Below are positions 5,222-6,830 of a stretch of 6,830 bases of DNA, in pieces. The DNA is from Oscillospiraceae bacterium (GTDB taxonomy: Bacteria; Bacillota; Clostridia; Oscillospirales; Ruminococcaceae): contig JAHZBJ010000031.1 in the NCBI GenBank assembly GCA_019423445.1, positions 8,725 through 15,554 on the forward strand, read 5' to 3'. Below the pieces are notes generated by a model, which was given only the letters and a program-made list of their open reading frames with translations, did not search any database and was not told the DNA's origin. Every line of letters starts with the position of its first letter. The stretch's first letter is position 1. Position numbers and translations under genes: made by a program.

Positions 5222-6250
5222 ATGGGAAAACGCGTTTGTCTCATCCACACCGGGGGAACCATCGGCATGAAGCCCACCCCCTATGGCTATGCCCCCGCCC
5301 CGGGATACATGGCCGGGGCCCTGGCGGCCCTGCCGGAGCTGGCGGACCCCGCCATGCCTGAATACGACCTGGTGGAATATGAGCCCCTCCTGGACTCCTC
5401 CTATGTGGCCGCCCCGGAGTGGAACCGCATCGCCCGGGATATCCGGGACCGCTACCAGGATTACGACGGCTTTGTGGTCCTCCACGGCACCGACACCATG
5501 GCCTATACCGCCTCTGCCCTCTCCTTTATGCTGGAAGGACTGGCCAAACCGGTGATCCTTACCGGGAGCCAGATCCCCTTCTGCCGGATCCGCAGCGACG
5601 CCCGGGATAACCTCATCACCGCCATGCTCCTGGCTTCGGGATACCCCCAGGTGATCCCGGAGGTTGGCCTTTGGTTCGGAGGGAAGCTCCTCCGGGGCAA
5701 CCGGGCCACCAAGGTCAGCTCCGATCAGCTCATCGCCTTCGACTCCCCTAATTTTCCCTTCCTGGCCCGGGCCGGGGTCCAGATCACCGTCCACCAGGAA
5801 CAGCTGCGCCCCCCCGGTGAAAAACTGCATCTTCAGGAGTTCTCCACGCCCCGGATTGCGGTGTTGAAGGTGTTCCCCGGCATCCAGTTCGACCTGTTCG
5901 AAAAGATCATGACCCCGGACCTCCGGGGGCTGGTGCTGGAGGCCTTCGGCGCCGGCAATATCCCGGGGGACCAGGGCAGTCTGGCGAGGCTTCTGGAGCT
6001 GGCCCGGGAAAACGGCACCATCCTTGTAGTTTGTACCCAGTGCCTGAAAGGTGCGGCGGTAATCGGCCAGTACGAAACCAGCCGGCCCCTTCGGGAGATG
6101 GGCGCGGTGTGCGGCTGGGACATGACCGCCGAAGCCGCTGTGGCAAAGCTCTATTACCTCCTGAGCCAGGACCTGCCTGTGGACCAGGTGAAGCGCCGGA
6201 TGGAGGAAAACCTTCGGGGAGAGCTTACCCCACGGGCCCCTTCGCCATAA
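5222..6250 (+). CDS. ansA: L-asparaginase, type I (cytoplasmic)
   Basis: A 342-residue enzyme that hydrolyses L-asparagine to aspartate and ammonia. There is no signal peptide, and the N-terminus MGKRVCLIHTGGTIG starts straight in the first catalytic motif, as in cytoplasmic type I enzymes. Catalytic features: nucleophile T10 in TGGTIG with Y23 on the flexible loop; D58-S59 for substrate binding; T90 and D91 in HGTDTM (88-93); and K164 in RATK (161-164). Type I hallmarks are TGSQIPF (114-120), FGAGNIP (242-248), the CTQC segment (271-274) near the known allosteric asparagine site, and a C-terminal LYYLLSQ...NLRGELTP block closely matching E. coli AnsA. The ribosome binding site GGGAGG lies seven bases before ATG 5222. 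Translation is probably linked to the metY-type gene 21 bases upstream, and the terminator at 6283 closes the unit. The context suggests supplying aspartate for homoserine and methionine synthesis, which is inference. Confidence 0.93.
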   Translation: MGKRVCLIHTGGTIGMKPTPYGYAPAPGYMAGALAALPELADPAMPEYDLVEYEPLLDSSYVAAPEWNRIARDIRDRYQDYDGFVVLHGTDTMAYTASALSFMLEGLAKPVILTGSQIPFCRIRSDARDNLITAMLLASGYPQVIPEVGLWFGGKLLRGNRATKVSSDQLIAFDSPNFPFLARAGVQITVHQEQLRPPGEKLHLQEFSTPRIAVLKVFPGIQFDLFEKIMTPDLRGLVLEAFGAGNIPGDQGSLARLLELARENGTILVVCTQCLKGAAVIGQYETSRPLREMGAVCGWDMTAEAAVAKLYYLLSQDLPVDQVKRRMEENLRGELTPRAPSP

Positions 6251-6251
6251 C

Positions 6252-6280
6252 CCGGGGGTCCTTCTAAAAGACCGGGGGTC
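6252..6280. repeat. Short direct repeat CCGGGGGTC, 20-base period
   Basis: CCGGGGGTC occurs at 6252-6260 and again at 6272-6280, just after the asparaginase stop. GGTC (6257-6260) can also pair with GACC (6270-6273). It has no obvious role beyond possibly assisting transcript end formation. Confidence 0.4.
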
Positions 6281-6282
6281 TT

Positions 6283-6319
6283 CCCAACAGCGAATTTTTT
6301 GCTGTTGGGTTTTCTTTTT
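6283..6319 (+). terminator. Intrinsic terminator of the metY-ansA unit
   Basis: A perfect 9-bp stem CCCAACAGC (6283-6291)/GCTGTTGGG (6301-6309) with a 9-base AT-rich loop is followed by TTTTCTTTTT (6310-6319). It lies 32 bases after the asparaginase stop. Confidence 0.93.
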
Positions 6320-6789
6320 CCCCACACCTTTTCTCAGGGAAAGCCCGGCCTGTCCACTGTTGTGATAATCTTTCTTCCCACGGGCAAAGTAAGGAGGTCT
6401 CCCTTGTTTTTGCCCTTGCGTCTGGGGAAAATCCCGTCTCTTGTGCAACACAGACAATGCCTCGTGAAAATTTTAGTATAAAAAGTCTCATCTCATTGGC
6501 TTTTTTCGGAAAGTGCAGTGAAATGTTGCAATGTGTCCGTCGTTTTTTACCAGGAATGCTTTTTGTTCTTGGTTAAACCGTCTAAATATTTTCTGTCTCT
6601 TTCCGAAGCCCAGAGCTCTTTTCTTTATGAGTCAAGAATGAAATCCCTTTTCTGCAAAAGAAATGCAAAGTTTTGCAACATTAGGGGTGAAGAATTCTTG
6701 TGTTGTGTCTCTCCTGTTTATCGCTTATCATTTTAGATAAGGGAGGGGCCTGCGCCTTCTTCTCAAAAATGAAACGAGGAGCTGTTTCC
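6320..6789. other. Long AT-rich intergenic region with several inverted repeats
   Basis: This is 470 bases without a convincing gene. A hand count gives 36% GC over 6501-6600 against 63% over 4201-4300. Visible structure: a hairpin at 6382-6415 (GGGCAAA/TTTGCCC outer stem); a long-range pair at 6498-6513 and 6599-6610 (GGCTT, a four-T bulge, then CGGAAAG, against CTTTCCGAAGCC); a stem ACCAGGAA/TTCTTGGT (6549-6556 with 6566-6573); AATGTTGCAA (6522-6531) with its exact inverse TTGCAACATT (6673-6682); the dyad TGCAAA-GT-TTTGCA (6664-6677); the palindrome AAGAATTCTT (6690-6699); and CTTATC/GATAAG (6724-6729 with 6736-6741). The last could overlap a weak promoter TTGTGT-17-TATCAT (6703-6731). It is probably the control region of the gene starting at 6790. 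No known RNA class is recognised. Confidence 0.5.
6404..6481 (+). CDS. Possible small ORF, 25 residues (uncertain)
   Basis: A TTG start at 6404 has a near-ideal AAGGAGG (6391-6397) six bases upstream. It is followed by 25 codons (MFLPLRLGKIPSL.., basic and hydrophobic) and TAA at 6479-6481. An extended -10 candidate TGTGATAAT (6361-6369) would start transcription near 6376. The ribosome binding site and start codon both lie in the 6382-6415 hairpin, so translation would be restrained. No homologue is recognised, and the good ribosome binding site may be coincidence. Confidence 0.2.
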   Translation: MFLPLRLGKIPSLVQHRQCLVKILV

Positions 6790-6830
6790 ATGATCCAGCT
6801 TACCAGCAGACAGCAGGCACTTTTGGGATA
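6790..6830 (+). CDS. Start of an unidentified gene, possibly a helix-turn-helix regulator (3' truncated)
   Basis: Only 13 complete codons are visible: MIQLTSRQQALLG. ATG 6790 has GAGGAG (6776-6781) eight bases upstream. An alternative in-frame ATG at 6769 lacks a ribosome binding site. The pattern M-[x]-LTSRQ-x-x-LL resembles the first helix of winged-helix domains in PRD/BglG-type and similar regulators, but 13 residues cannot settle that. The long AT-rich upstream region with dyads would fit a regulated or autoregulated gene. Confidence 0.6.
   Translation, partial: MIQLTSRQQALLG

Noticed and set aside
3869..6457. An 862-codon open frame on the minus strand opposite the metY- and ansA-type genes.
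   Set aside because: It spans two clearly recognised plus-strand genes plus their terminator and promoter leader, has no recognisable domain, and its open state is explained by GC-rich codon use on the other strand.
6549..6573. An intrinsic terminator at the ACCAGGAA/TTCTTGGT stem.
   Set aside because: The T-run precedes the stem on the plus strand and none follows on either strand, so it lacks terminator architecture.
6518..6736. A 72-codon cysteine-rich frame starting with GTG in the AT-rich region.
   Set aside because: It has only a poorly spaced GGAAAG upstream, composition typical of translated non-coding AT-rich DNA, and overlaps several inverted repeats.

Overview
The window looks like chromosomal DNA of a GC-rich Clostridia member, most like gut Oscillospiraceae (the Flavonifractor/Lawsonibacter type). 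The reasons are the GC-rich coding sequence (63% by hand count over 4201-4300), strong AGGAGG-type ribosome binding sites, compact TTGACA/TATAAT-like promoters, intrinsic terminators and the mix of protein families. The genus is inferred from style and was not tested.

Layout, left to right. (1) 1-309 is the 3' end of the ychF/OLA1 P-loop ATPase gene. (2) 347-489 is a compact control region: a housekeeping-type promoter, a fluoride riboswitch (crcB motif) that starts at about the first transcribed base, and an overlapping intrinsic terminator. It controls a 407-residue cation:proton antiporter (490-1713). (3) A hairpin at 1771-1815 ends that gene. It also carries the Shine-Dalgarno of the next gene in its right arm, and its U-tract runs straight into the ATG of a tocopherol-cyclase-like protein gene (1816-2724). 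(4) Convergent to it on the minus strand is a MYG1/UPF0160 family metal-dependent hydrolase gene (2810-3631, TTG start). (5) A divergent control region (3632-3913) holds promoters for both directions and a plus-strand terminator-like hairpin with no obvious parent gene. (6) 3914-6250 is a two-gene unit, O-acetylhomoserine sulfhydrylase (metY type) then type I L-asparaginase (ansA type), closed by a strong terminator at 6283-6319. (7) 6320-6789 is a gene-poor, AT-rich stretch (36% GC over 6501-6600) with several inverted repeats and a possible 25-codon ORF. It leads into the first 13 codons of a gene that may encode a regulator.

How the parts work together. In the fluoride module, ligand binding should hold the aptamer pseudoknot (387-391 with 430-434) and stop the terminator stem (422-465) from forming, so the antiporter is made when fluoride is present. 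The tocopherol-cyclase-like gene may be a weak, doubly gated read-through member of the same transcript. In the metY-ansA unit, asparaginase yields aspartate, the precursor of homoserine and O-acetylhomoserine, so the pair may link asparagine breakdown to homocysteine and methionine synthesis. The clearest regulatory observations are the riboswitch-antiporter module and the terminator that doubles as a Shine-Dalgarno-sequestering hairpin. I see no mobile element, CRISPR array, tRNA or rRNA.
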